Positions 31,501 to 45,600 of a stretch of DNA of 64,000 nucleotides are shown one piece after another (the stretch's first letter is position 1; each line of letters starts with the position of its first letter). Made by a program: the position numbers and the translations under genes. The DNA is from Strongylocentrotus purpuratus (Eukaryota; Echinodermata; Echinoidea; Camarodonta; Strongylocentrotidae): the NCBI RefSeq assembly GCF_000002235.5, contig NW_022145613.1, positions 2,936,001 through 3,000,000 on the forward strand. The letters are read 5' to 3'. The notes under the pieces are model-generated. The model saw nothing but the letters and a program-made list of their open reading frames with translations. It had not been told where the DNA came from and searched no databases.

Positions 31501-33400
31501 AGTCAAGGACAGATGTCATTCATCATCATGAATCGTAGAGAATATATTAACATGTGGATGATTACTTCAAATGCAAGCTTATTTGCAGGCCCAATCATTT
31601 TATTTACAGCCTACAATGTCTGTTTAAAAATATTAACTGTGATCAATGAAAGTTATCTCCTGCGTTTTCCCACAGTAATCGCATGATGATAACATTAGTT
31701 ACATAGCAGATAGCACTATCTTTCAATCACAGGAATTACATATATTTCAACATATCTTTTACTTTATTTACCCGATAGCAATTATATGAAGCAATACTCG
31801 TTTAGTTAATACCACAGATTCATCAAACTTTCTGCAACTCCCTACTATGGAAGTTTAAAATTGGGAATTTGTTGCTTGAACTTTTTATCCTTTAAATCAG
31901 AAGATAAAATCACAATGGTTGTCATTACGACAAGTGATCTATATCATCACAGTATATATTTTCACAATTTTACTTTCATAATACTTTTCCATAGTCTACA
32001 TATTCAGTTTAGACCGCAGATACATTAAAGTTACTGTAACTACTGAAAAGGAAATTTTGAAATCTGGAAATTGCTGCTTGAACTTTGTCAGTCCTTTAAA
32101 ACTGAAACTAAAATCACAATAGTTGTCATTATATGACACATACAAGTGATCTTTATCATCACAGTATATATTTAGCTTAGCTATTCTCTTCTATATAATG
32201 TACTTTACCATTATTGTCTTAACACATGTTCAAATCCAATACTGTATAACATAGAAACACACAAAAGACAATAGATATCAAATCTGTGTTTTTAAATTTG
32301 ATTTATTAAACAAAATACCATGATGTATTTGGTTTCTTATCAAACATATTTCATGTACATTCAACAAAAAATTATGTTATCGTCATTGCTTTGCTATTTG
32401 TTCAGAAAAAATTCTTACAATATATAGGTATCACAAATCGTTTGATGAATTTTGTACAAATCAATTCTTTATCTATGTGTCTTGATATATCATATTTACA
32501 ATACCTGAACATGCATGCTGACTTATAAACTCTCTACGAGCTTTGTTACGGAAAATGATGTAGTAGTCAAGCAGAATATCACATACAGGTGAACATGATG
32601 TGCAATACTAATAATCACATTTTATTCAAAGTTAGACTGCCAATTTAAACTTTGTACTGCATTATTGGTGATTGTAGATTAGGCAACTATTTGTATGAAT
32701 CTACAAGAAAATATGCATTCTAGTGTTAAAATATGAATATATTTCTATCTATACTATTGCACTGAAGAAAATATATAATACATTTAATGAACAAAACTAT
32801 CCAGAATATATCTGACTGAACTAAATTCTAATAATACTAGCAACAACATGAATATAATAAGAAAAATAGAACTATTCAAAGCAAGGTAGAGGTATCAAAA
32901 GCAAGGTAGAGAATGAATGTTTGATACACTGTTGTTTCATATCATAATATCCAATACAATGTATTTAATAAAAGTCATCATGTATGATCATTAGATTACC
33001 AATGTATCAGTATCAAACTATGTATTTTGTGCAATTTTCCATAAAGCTATTTCAACATATAGTGGACACTCATTATAACATGAACATTGGGACCATGAAA
33101 ACTACCTTGTTATATCATGTACATTTATCTAGCAATTTCAGAGGTCATTTTTGATGACGAGTTTCCACTGTATTATTATCATTGTATTATTACTATTCTA
33201 AAATCTTGTTGGTATTTCTATTCAATCTCTTCAGCCCTGTTCACATAATGGTAAAAGTCATTATTTGCACAGGCCCAAAATTGTGAAATAACTTACTGTT
33301 AGAAATTAGAAAATCACCATCGTTAAGTACTTTTAAATCAAAGATAAAAGCACATCTTTTCATTTGACTTCATATTGTAGATTTAGGCACATCAGGAGCT
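31500..33400. other. AT-rich spacer with a 190-bp direct duplication and a pogo-like MITE
   Basis: Two related stretches (about 31858-31970 and 32058-32176) share TGCTTGAACTTT, AAAATCACAAT and CATCACAGTATATATTT. At 33060-33170 a TA-flanked element with ends AGTGGA and GTTTCCACTG looks like a decayed pogo/Tigger-type MITE. No coding sequence seen. Confidence 0.45.
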
Positions 33401-33405
33401 CTTAC

Positions 33406-34621
33406 CCCAAGACGAAAATCCAATTGAAACCAATTGAACACCAATTGAAATTTCAATTGGTTTCAATTGGTTTCAATTGGTCTCAATAGGTCTCAATAGG
33501 TTTTAACAGATTTCAATGGGACCTCAGATGTTTTCAATTGGTCCAGATTGGCCCCATTGGACAAATTGGCCCCATTGGCCCCATTGGCCTAGGCCCCATT
33601 AGACTTTAATGGGTCCCCAATTGGTTTCAATTGGTCCGGATTGGCCCCATTGGCCCCATTGGCCCCATTGGCCTAGGCCCCATTAGACTTTAATGGGTCC
33701 CCAATTGCTTTCAATTGGTCCGGATTGGCCCCATTGGACAAATTGGACCCATTGGCCTAGGCCCCATTAGACTTTAATGGGTCCCCAATTGGTTTCAATT
33801 GGACCAATTGGCCTTAATTTGGACTTCAATTGGTCCCATTGAAACCAATTGGCCAATTGAAACCAACAAATCTAGGCATCTCATGAATATTCATTATCAC
33901 TTTACACGTGTCACAGAAAAATAAATTTATCATGATTTGTTAAGCAAATTATGACAATGCACATCAATTTTGTGATTTCTTTATTCCTTCAGCAATTATT
34001 AACCAATAGATTATTTTGTCTGATCATGTTACAATTACATTTACGTTTTAGCAATAGATATATTGATTTATATATTGATTATATGATTACTAACCAAACA
34101 ACAATATACATATTTAGTATATATCTTTGTACAAGCCTATGTCACTGTATATGAAACTCTTGAATTCACTTCAAATGATCTTTGTGATGAAGTTAATGCA
34201 AATGAGATTGGAATATACCTAATTGGTGGACAGTTGCCAATATCGATTATGAAGTATCAATAATTTATCACTGGTTCTTCTAACTGGATCGATTTACCAA
34301 TTGAATCCCCATTGAATGCCCCCATTGAATACCAATTGGCAATTTGGAGTAAATGGAAAGTGAAACAATGGGTACCCATTGAAACCAATTGGCGATTGGT
34401 CCCCATTGGAACCAATAAGCAATTGGTCCCCAATTTGGAGTAAATGGAAAGTGAAACAATGGGTACCCATTGAAACCAATTGGCAATTGGTCCCCATTGG
34501 AACCAATTGGCAATTGGTCCCCATTGGTTTCAATGGGTACCCATTGTTTCACTTTCCATTTACTCCAAATTGGATTCAATGGGGACATTCAATGGGGATT
34601 CAATTGGATTTTCGTCTTGGG
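33406..34621. mobile_element. Fold-back element built of CAATTG palindromes
   Basis: Both ends carry CCCAAGACGAAAATCCAATT in inverted orientation (33406-33428 and 34599-34621, identical over 23 bases). The arms (to about 33870 and from about 34290) are dense arrays of CCAATTGG, TTTCAATTGG, CCCCATTGG and GGTACCCATTG motifs. The core of about 420 bp is AT-rich and unrelated. No transposase and no clear target duplication (AC on both sides at most). Confidence 0.7.
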
Positions 34622-36418
34622 ACAGCACAGTAAATTACATTGCATAGTTTCTGCGCTTTATAAATGTATATTATTCATCATTTTAAATGGCGGCAGTTTA
34701 CTACAGGGGTTCTTACACACCGCTACTTTTTTTCCATCCCCATTTGCCATTCTTTTAGTACCCCCAAAAAACACACCACAGTGATTTTAACCCCTGCATA
34801 AATGTTTAACGAGCCTTAACTAAGTACTCATGATCATTACAAACATATGCAGTGAACTGTGAACACTTACACACTCACGTGTAACGGTAAACTGTTATCA
34901 AAGTCCAATGTGCAACGAGTTGTATTGTGATTTTGTTATCACGATGTACTATAATTTTATGATGACTATGCAATATTTCATTTATGGTTTCTATTTCAAA
35001 AATTGATGTTGAACAACAGATTTTACTATTATTTTACTACTGTCATCTGTTAACAACAGAATTTATGAAAAATGGGAATTGGTTATTAAACAACTGTGGA
35101 TGGTTGAATTACCTTTAATATATAAATAGTTCAAAAATTCTACAAAACGAAAAAAAAAATTCTATCCCACAAGTATGTCATATAAAACCAATGATCCATG
35201 ATATTGCACCATTTACCTGTTTGTTTCAGCTTCTTTATGATTGTACATACATGAATACAATTTATCAATGAATAACTTTCTCTACGATTCTAATTTGCAT
35301 TGAATTTCATGAATACATTATGAAATATACTTGTCATAATCCACTGCACTCGGCAGAAACTGTCATCTGTACATCTGATATGATAAATAAAAGAGATAAT
35401 AAAGATACATGCATATATTGTATGAAACTATAGGACTGTACACACATTGTATTTGAAAGACATGGAGTACTCATATTATGAACACGTATTTATAACAGGT
35501 TCTTACCTTTCTCTCTCTATTCCATTACATTTTAAAAAAATGATAATGCTTTAACAATCGTTTATTTTTATATGCTATTTCTCCCAAAAGCACAAATGGG
35601 TTCTTAATTAAATACTCTACATGCTACTTAATCTAATAGATACTATAGGCAGAAAAGATTCCCTACATACAGTACATGTTCAAACATAGAAACTTCTTGT
35701 GTAAGATCATACACAAATGGAATGTGGGGATCTATAGAAAGTCATTAATCAAATACTATACCATGATTAATTTGACATACTTATTAATGGTATCAAAATT
35801 CAGCCTTGCTTTGGCACATCTCAAAGTCATGAATAAAAAATACAAACATTGTAAAAATGAGATAAAATTGCTGAGGTAGGATGCAGCAATTAAATGCAGG
35901 GAAAACAAGTGGTCAATGTGCAAACTCTTGAACTGGAGTTGGTGCACATTACACATAATCTGCTGAGAGCTTGAACAGCATTCTACCTATGGTTCAGTTT
36001 TAATGAGACAATGCCCTTCTGGCTGTCCGCCACAATGATGTAACTGTAAAGGTCATGAAATATTTTCTGACATAACTGGTGCATACTCCATATTACATGC
36101 CCATATAAATACATGTGCAGGTCTCCATTCAAATTTAATGAAAGGGAGAGAATTCATATGGACATCTATATGTGCAGACATTAATAACATAAGCATTGTT
36201 TTGGCATTTTTTTTAGATATTACATTAAAAGTCTCAAATATTTTGTGGACGGACATATACAAATATATGGCACTTTTATCTCTTGATACAAGTGGGACAT
36301 TATGAGGACATAAGCAACAGCTTCCATTCCAAGTTCTATCTGCTGCCATAAGTACAGTTTAACTTTAAGCGTCAGGTTCTGACAAGTCACCTAAATGGAA
36401 GGAGCATCATGGTGGTTC
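34622..36418 (-). other. Region downstream of gene B, probably partly its 3' UTR
   Basis: AT-rich, no exon recognised. An AATAAA on the minus strand at 35561-35566 is one candidate poly(A) signal for gene B, which would give a 3' UTR of about 0.85 kb. Confidence 0.35.
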
Positions 36419-36611
36419 TCAGTAGATCATGCAGAGTGCTGATTTACTCTTCTTCGTTTCTGAGCTACTGCTGGACTTCTTTGAAGATGCGCTGTTAGAC
36501 CCAATGCCTCGATGGATACCACCCATTGATTCGTTTACATGCTTTCCACCATTCTGGTCTTCTGAGGTTCGTGATTGGTTTGTCTCGGTGAGCTGGGCGA
36601 CAGGTTCAGTG
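36419..36611 (-). CDS. Gene B exon 13: Ser/Lys-rich C-terminal tail
   Basis: 193 bp after the acceptor CTTCCTGTCTTTTTAACTAG|. One base completes the Ser codon split from exon 12, then TEPVAQLTETNQSRTSEDQ, a low-complexity SSKKSSSSSETKKSKS stretch and the end ALCMIY, stop TGA at 36419-36421. It has no WD signature. Phase agreement and a strong pyrimidine tract support it. The homologous exon of gene A is outside the window. Confidence 0.78.
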
Positions 36612-39600
36612 CTAGTTAAAAAGACAGGAAGATAATATTATCTCTTTCTTATTAGCTGAATAAGAACCATAGTAAGTTTCTAAATACAGTCAAACCTGTC
36701 TATAGCAACCGCCCAAGGGAAACACAAAAAGTGGCCTTTGTAGACAGGTTCCTTTAGTACATGATTCAATGAGAAACCGTTTTCAAGAGAAACAGCAAAC
36801 GTGGCCTTTGTAGACAGGTGGTCACTAAAGCAGGTTTGACTGTTTGACTTTATAAAGAAGAGAAGAGCATCACTGTTTTATGATTGAACTTGAGAGATGG
36901 AATGTAACCCCCTGCCATGAATGGGAGGGGATATTTAGGATTAAGGTTCAGTGACACAAACAGCATGTTTCCACAGAAAACATCGACACGGTATTATCCG
37001 AGTCGTACCATTTCAGTTTTCCTGTGGAAACACAAGCATGTCGGGTCGAGTCGAGTCGACCGAGATGCGGATTATCAGATCCACCTCTGGGAGGTGGATC
37101 TTGACGTGTCGATTCCAACGAACTCCCTGTAAAATCTCTGTGGAAACACACGGCGACAAACCGTGTCTGGCGGAGCATCAGAGCGCGCGAAGCCCCAATC
37201 ACCACTGCAGCGTGATTTGTTGAAAAATACTCTGAAATACGCGTATACAATAATATGTTTATATACGCGCTGTACGTAACAATGAAAAATGTACGTCACA
37301 ATAGAATAGCGTGGAATCCTGTGTCGATCGAGGTCAAAGGTTGAATCTTGACTTCCGATTGACACGGCATTTGCCTGACTTGAAACACGGAATCGGGGCG
37401 AATCGAAATGCTGCGCTCTGTGGAAGCAGATTGGTTTAATACCGTGTCGCCGCGACACGGCATTTCAATCTGGAAAAGATAATCCGTGTTCCACTTTTTT
37501 TTCTGTGGAAACACACTGAAAGACGTAACTCAATATTTTGCCAAATTGAGTATTTGATATCAAAATGTTCAGAAAAATATGGGCTTTCCAGGAAAGACAA
37601 AGAATTAACTCCACCCAACACCCCATTGAAGTCAATGGCTAGTGAAACATATACTTAACTCATACATGCCAACATTTGAAAATCAGAAATCTGTACAAAT
37701 TATGCTATTTTCAAAAAAAGAGGAACAATCCTAACTCTCCTATTCAATACTACAGACAAATTTGTACAGGAAGAGGAACACCTGCATTAAAATGATAATT
37801 ATCTTCTCCCAAAAAGAGGAATGTTCCTCTTTAATCTGAACAGTTGGCATGTATGTTAACTCCTTAAGGCCCTAGTGGTCAGTGACACAGTAAACCACTT
37901 TTTCTCAAAATGGCCGAATGGAGTTACGTCTTTGTGTCACTGACCCCTCAATATACTCAAGACTCATTCCAGCACTGACTTCCTGAGAGTCTTGAAAGTC
38001 TCATTTTACTCAGAAGTCACACTTCTCATGGGCAAGTCAAGGATAGGTGATTCCACATTCACTTCACCGTGACATATGCTCTGAGCCTTATTTCATCAAA
38101 GATGTAAGGTTAGGGTTTTAGCTTACTTTGAGGATAAGGGTGGTATCGTAGTTGGTCCAGGTGATAGTGAAATAGCGAAATAAATTGACATGCCTAACTA
38201 TTAGTATTACTGCGAATGCTTTATTATTCCTTAAAGTATAAACAATACAGTGGAACCTCGTTATAACGAGGTCCTTGGGATAATAAAAATTACCTTGTTA
38301 TATCAGGAATCTTTATACTGAGGTTCCACTGTACTATCTACAACTCAACCTTATAAACCTAGTCAACAAACCTGATATCAGATCTATCTGCTTTCTCAAG
38401 TAGCAAATCAAGAATCAAAATAGTTCCAGATTTGTTCTCTGCTGCTAGGCGATAGCGGTCCTCACTATTGTAGACCAGGTCTATGTTCTTGATCTGAGAC
38501 TGGCAATCGAAGGATGCCAGCATCCGCAGGGTAGGGAGATGCCACGCCTTCAGGGTGCAGTCACGGGACGCAGTGACCAAGTACTGGTCATCTGATGAGA
38601 TGCATAGAGCCATGATGGCATGGTTGTGACCTACAAGCAGTCTGAAAGGTGAAACAATTCCAAAGTGTGATAGAAGTATACTCTCTATATGCGACCCACT
38701 AGGATATAAAGTAGTCTGGGGGTAATTTTCCTTTCTGTGAAACATTGCCTGTACAGAAGAGTTGTCAGAAGCTGTCTTTGGCTTTTTCTAGTCTTGATCT
38801 CCTTCTCTATGACTAGGTTGCAGTTAATTTTGTACACTAATAGAACGTCGGGCAAAAACAATCATGGTTGTCCTATTTGTTTTTTCTCCAAGTCATACTC
38901 CAACAGAAATTTTGACTACATTTTTAAGCCTGTATATCGTATCATTAATCTATGAAAGTGATGTCAGGAGAAATGATAAAGTACTATCAAAATTTCATAT
39001 CAATAGGATGTCATAGGTCATATAAAAGAAAAAAAAATTATCATTTGTTTACAAAAAATTTTGAGCCGTGTCCTGAACTACACATGCAAACATTTCTATT
39101 TACTTCACCTAGAAATTAAAAACTACTTGATATGACTATAGAATAATGTTTGCTTTTGGAATCGCTATATCATGACTTGAGCCATGTTTCATAAAACTTA
39201 TCTACGACAAGTGCCACAGGTTTATGACAATCTGCTCATAGCATAGCCAATCAAATGTGAGGTTTCAGTAGCTTAAAACAATTATTGTATCTTGTTATTG
39301 ATAACAAGTCTTATGAAACAGGGCCCAGAAAACTTTTTTTTTTCTTCAATAAGGCATAGTCCGTTACTCACTGGTCATCATCGGCCATGAAGTCCCAGAC
39401 ATGAAGCTGCTCCACACCGGCGTGGGTTCCCCAGACAATCCTGGTGCTGTCATGCTTGAATGCACAACAGATGACCTCTGACACATGAACCGGCATACGC
39501 TTGACCACCTGACCAAAAGTTTTGGGAGCAAGTGACCATAGGATCATCTGCTTGTCGTTGGCACCTGTCACTGCATACTGACCTGCACGCGGGAAATAAA

Positions 39601-42600
39601 TAAAACAAAAAGAAGTTGTAAAGGGAAAAAAGGAATTTGAATGTTCTTCTTGTTATTTTGATGGATTCTACAGATCCTGTGGAACCAAAGGCAAGGTGGA
39701 ACGCAGTCCCGAACAAAAGCTTAAACACATTTCAAGAAACATACAATCTTGGAATGCGATAGCTTAGTTGGTAGAGCAGTGGTCTTGTAATCCGGTGATC
39801 CGGGTTCGAAACCAAGTCGATGCGCTAGTGCCCTTTGGCAAGGTATTAATCCTCATTACAAGGTCCCTCGGAGAGGACCTAAAGCCGTCGGCCGTCTGGT
39901 TGCTTAATTACAAGCATTTATGCTTTCTTAGCAGTCAGGTTAAATAACCACCACCACCATAACCAAAATGCCAATATGGTATACCATACAGATCTTATAG
40001 GACGGACAATATCAAGGCTATCATTGCTATTTGGGATGGTTTTTTAAAAATGTTCAACTTACCATCTCCGGAGATGCTGAGACATCGTATGGATGCACTG
40101 TGCTCTTTGGTAGAGAGCAGACATTCTCCAGTGTCATATTTCCAGAACTTGAGCACTCCTTTGCTGTCTGCTGATAGAATGAAGGTGTCTGCCTTGTGTG
40201 TCACTGTCTCCACTAGTCCTACGGGAGCCTCATGTTCTGATCAGGCAAAAACAGAATGTATGAAAATGTATTTCAGAATCAATTCTATCATATAATATTG
40301 GTTATATTATAAATGAAAAACGAAGGACTTTCAAAGCGAGATATCATTATTTGATTCCTATGAATATTTGCACAAAAGTTTTTAGGGTTATAAAACCAGC
40401 TATGCCATGAGAAAACGCTCTTCAGAAGCTGTTGATATTTATTTTCATAGTACTAGCAAACACTAAATAATCTCTTGTACCATTTTCCACTAATTCTTCT
40501 ATATGATACGATTTTATGACACATTTTAAAATAAATGTAGTATAACCTGTAAATGTATATTAAGAACACTAAAGGGAGATGAGAAATGCAGTCTTCAACA
40601 AGAAAATCATTTAAAGTAACCAAAATTTGGAAGGGTTTATAGACAGGATGCCTTTCTATACAAGTTTCATTTGTGACAGAATAATTCATCCAGGGTCTTA
40701 CCTGTAAGAGTGAGCCTGCATGTCTTGGTGTCCACGTTCCACACCTTAATCATCTTATCCTGTGAAGCAGAGACAACCTCATTATCCTTCCCCACCACCA
40801 ACCATAGGATGCCCTTCTCATGACCTTCAAGATCAAAGACATCTCTGCCTCCTTCTGTTGATTGGTTCATATCCCAGACACGAAGCCGCCCCTCCTCTTT
40901 GAATGCACCAATCATCTTCTTGCTGTCTCTGCTGAACACCAGCTTGGAGGTGAATCCCTCTTCACGGCGGGTCACATGGCAGTCATAGAAACAAGAAAAC
41001 TTGACGGATCCCTCTTGTCCACTGGTGATAACTGTGGACCCATCAGGAGTAAACCTGAGAACGACTGCATGGCCGTTGTGTCTCTCCCTCTTAATCATCT
41101 GGAATGAAATAGAGTGGTAATGATTCACACAATAAATCAGATCTGTTAAAATAGCTTTGCTAAATTTCCATGATATTGAAGAGGGCTTATGATTGAATAT
41201 GGGATTATCAAAAAACAACTCTCAAGATTATCTTTGTTTTTCATAAAAAGACTGACCTGTTTCTAGCTGCGACACCATCTCAAGAATGATAATGTTTTTA
41301 TTCTTCCACCATCTAACTACACCTTCTTTGCTCATCCCCAGTCTCTACATCTCTGTAGAAACAGTTCAATTCATTGTTTGTACTACATTTAGCTTGTATT
41401 AGTTTCGGTAAAGTTTCTATAGTAAAGACACTTACTGTTTCCATAGTATAGACCCACATCTTGGCGCTCTTGTCGTTTGACGCAGAGTAAATCACTCTCT
41501 TCTTTGTTCCTGTTACATCTGAGATCCATGAAGAATGTCCTTCCAGGGTTGTGATGAGAGGACACCGAACATCCTTAGGGTCCAGGTCCCAAACCTTCAG
41601 GAAGTCATCTTTAGAACCTGATACCAGGATGGACTTGGAATCGCTTTCGTTGGGGTCTGCCGGGCAATGCCAAAGGCAAGTGACCATGCCATCATGCCCT
41701 GTAAATTACAAACATGCCATCAATAACTGCTGCAGATATTTCCATTTTATGGGGATGATGGCACTGATAGGTATTTTTCAATTCGGTGTCATCTCTTTTT
41801 TTCTCAAAGTGTTCATTGGCTTTTGACCTCGACAAATATCAAATATCAAATATCAAACAGGAGTTATTTAAAGTTCATTCATTGTTTCTTAAAACACACA
41901 GAAAATGCACATGTGTGTATCTTTCATAATTGTTTTGGTTCTGTATGTATATTAGCAATTCCACATTCCACATCTTCTAAAAGCTTCATTTCTTAAGCAT
42001 TTGATGGATAGGGGTTATAGGTTTGGTTAAGGTTTTCAGAAAGGTTTGGGGTCATAGTTTTTTTTTATCAGTATGAGAAATTTTCCATGGAGCAAATGTT
42101 GCTTGAGCATATTTCATACAATCATCCTATCATATAATCATTTGATCAATACACATTTTAGACATACCTTTACAGTTCAAGACAGCTGTGCCCTCTGTCA
42201 TGTTCCAGACACGAACAGTAAAATCTGCTGACCCAGATGCAAGTAAATGATCAGATAAGACTAGAAGACAAGTGACAGCCTTCCTGTGACCTTCGAGGAC
42301 CTTGCTCGGGGCACTTGGTTTGTCTGCATACCTTGAGATCCTGATGGATCCATTGCTGTCACCTGATACAAGGGTTTGGATGGACCTGGCATGGGCAACT
42401 ACTTTCATGTCATTTTCCTTGTGAGCTTGGAATGAAAGAAGGCATTCTTTGGATGTAATGGACCATTGCCTGAAGAAACCATCCTGGCAACCAGTTAATA
42501 CCTCAGCATCACCTTCAAAGAATGCAAAGTTAGCAATTTTGGGATGATCTAGCTTGGCGAGAAGCTGTCCAAGATTGAGGTCCCAGATACAGACATTTGA

Positions 42601-45600
42601 CCCTTTCCCTGATCCACCAATGGCCAAGGCTCCATTTTCATGGATCTGAAGAGAGCTGATAGCATGGTTTTCACCAGTCTCAAGTTTCCAGATGCACTCA
42701 CCACTGGTGAGTTCAAACATTCCCAACACCTGACAGCCGAAGATGACAAACGTATCATCATGACTGATGGCAAGGGATAGTGCCCCAGATGCTTTGCTTC
42801 CTGCTTTGACTTGTAGAGTGTGTATGAGCTCTGTATTTTCTTCATCCCAAACATTAGCCATGGGGTAGCCATTGGAGTCTTTGCAGACTGTTACAATGAC
42901 ATCTCCTTTGCCAGTGCAAGCAATAGCCTCTACTCTGGATGGGTGACCGGCCAACGATGTCTTCAACTGTCCTCCTGGAGGGATCAGACATGCTCCTCTA
43001 GGAATGATCAAAGATTGATGGGTAGTCCTCACCCATGCCTTGGCTTCTCCAAGCAATTGTCTAATGTTAGAGTAATTGTCCATCAGATCATACATCCTCC
43101 CAAGAAGTTGGCCTGCTAAGCAGAAAGGGTCTTCTTTCAGATTACTTCCAGACAAGTACAAGGCCTCAAGAAGGATGCCACTTTCTTCATCAAATTTTGA
43201 AAAGTCATTGACAAGTTCCAGAAAGTTGAAGGCTCTTAACTTGGTCAGAATCCACTCAAAGTTGTACATGATATGCTGCACCATACCCTCAGGGACTCCA
43301 TCCATCATCTCACATCGCATCAAGTGGAAAGGAAGCTCATGCAGCTTTCTGAGATTGAAGACACTCTCTCCAAACATGAGGGGTTGAGGTGAAACAAGAC
43401 GGTCTGCATTAGGGAAATCCTTATTGCGTCTCTCAAGTCGAATTGGCCTGATTTTACCTCTGCTGTATTCTCCAAGGAACATATCTGCAAGAACTTTGTG
43501 TCTGGCCATTTTGGTCTCTGGATCACCAAGGTAACGCCTTTCAGCTGTTTCAATGAACTGCCTATGGTACCAAGCAATCACTGTTTTGCCACCAGCCTGC
43601 CTTTCCGTGATGAACTCCCCGATGTCTTGATGCAACCTCTTCCAGACTGATGGTGGAATGCGAACAACCCCTTCCACTGGAGGATCCCAGTACTGATAGA
43701 CATCATTGAGGACTTTGTCATCACAAGAAAGGACATCCTCTATCTCTGCTTCTGTAAGACCACTCTTTCCTGCAGTCAGGTAACCGAGCGCATGTGCTAC
43801 AAAGATAAGCCCATGATGCTCTTCTAGTTCTTGAAACAGGTTGTTGATAGCATCCACCACAGTGCTAGGGAGCTTTACATCTGCTACTGTCTTGTACGAT
43901 GGCCATGTTACAAATTCCTCAAAGAGTAGCTTCAGAAAGAGTGGCTGAGGACACTTACTGAAAGCCTCCCTCACCACTTTCACTTGTTCCTCGTTCAGAC
44001 TTCGTTTTCTTTCCTTCAACCAGCCATCCATGATAGCAATACCATTCTCTTCACCAACAACTTCCATTCCAATGTAGCATCTGGGGTCTGTCAGGGTCTT
44101 CTTGATGTTGTCTAGAATGTTGTGTTCCTGAGGCAGCATGGACACCACAACATGGACATTTTCTGGTAAAGACTTTGAAAGCCAGTTCATCTTGTGTGCA
44201 TTGTTGTTAGAACTGAGCTGGTCAATACTGTCGAAAATCAGCAGGAGAGGTTTATCTTTGGTTGGAAGTGTTTCGATCAAGCTATTGAAAAGCTGCACCA
44301 GTTCTGAAAAGTCTCCTGAATGATCGGATGAGGGTTGCGGGGCACCGTAAGCAAAGCAAATCTGTTGGAAACAACAAGTATGAGCATAAGAAGGTCACTG
44401 TGAGGCAACACAATCTTTACTAATAACTTCTTTCTCTGATTGATAACATACAATATATTTTTCCAGACACTTCAAACCCGCTACACACCTACTCTGAAAC
44501 TTTATAAGATGCATGAAAATATTGTACAAATATTTTCTGGGGAGTATTCCTACCATATGGTCACAGTAAGGGCATAGGCAATTACTAACACAAGTGCTTT
44601 TGTCATCCTACCGGGTCCCTGTTTCTTTCTTGGGTATTGAGTGGCAAATGTAGATTAATGCCTTGCCAAAGGACATTGGTACCCTGTCGGGGATCGAACC
44701 CACAACTTTTGAATTTCAAATCAAGTGCTTAAACCACTCGACTACGACACTTCTAGATAGTACACATCTTGATAGTGGATGTAACACAACCTGTCCGTAC
44801 CTGTTGACACATGCTTTTCAATGTGGCATGGATGGTTGAACTGTTGCCTGATGTCCCAAGGAATCTTAGGACAGTGACACATCCTTCTATCCACTTTCTT
44901 GAGTGCCTTGCAACCATGGCCATGACAGACGTCTTGCCGGATCCTGATATACCATGGACGACCAGGGGCTTGGACAGGTCTGAAGATAGGTAAGACCTAA
45001 TGGACGTTAGGATATCATCTCTTCCTTGAAAGGCACTGTATAATATGATAAGTAAAGAGCAAATGGGGTAAGATAAAGGAAAAGATTGGATGTCATCTAT
45101 AAAGATGACCATATGTTACACTGTGGTTATGAGAATCTATAATGTTACCGTTATATATACCATATGATGAACAGAATTATTTTATTTTTCAAAGAAATGA
45201 ACATCAAGTTTTCTCTCACCAAATTGACCATCTTGCACACAACTTTTGGGGATGTTTTCCTTTCCATTGTGAAGCCAAATACACTATATAAACATCTCAA
45301 TCATTTTCAAGACATGAGAATGTTAAAAACTACGTTTACTAAATTTGGCATTCTCACATCTAATCGTGCATACAGAAGATTGTATCATAAATACTTTTAT
45401 ATCTACCTTACCTCTGCCTAATATGTAAGTACATTACGAAATTCTAATTTTTGTAAATATATTATCAGATCACATACCTGCATTTTGTTTTACAAAAGGA
45501 TGCATGATGAAGGAGCTCTCTCTGCAAGCAAATTTTCACTGGATCTACAACCTTTGACCTTTGACCTTCCAGCTTCTTATCTATCATGGCCTTCATCCTA

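Noticed and set aside
33406..34621. A CRISPR-like or satellite array
   Set aside because: Repeat spacing is irregular, motifs are palindromic, and the block has defined inverted ends in a eukaryotic genome.
39756..39826. A functional tRNA-Thr gene
   Set aside because: Acceptor-stem pairing is poor and the sequence runs into a SINE body, so it is a SINE head.
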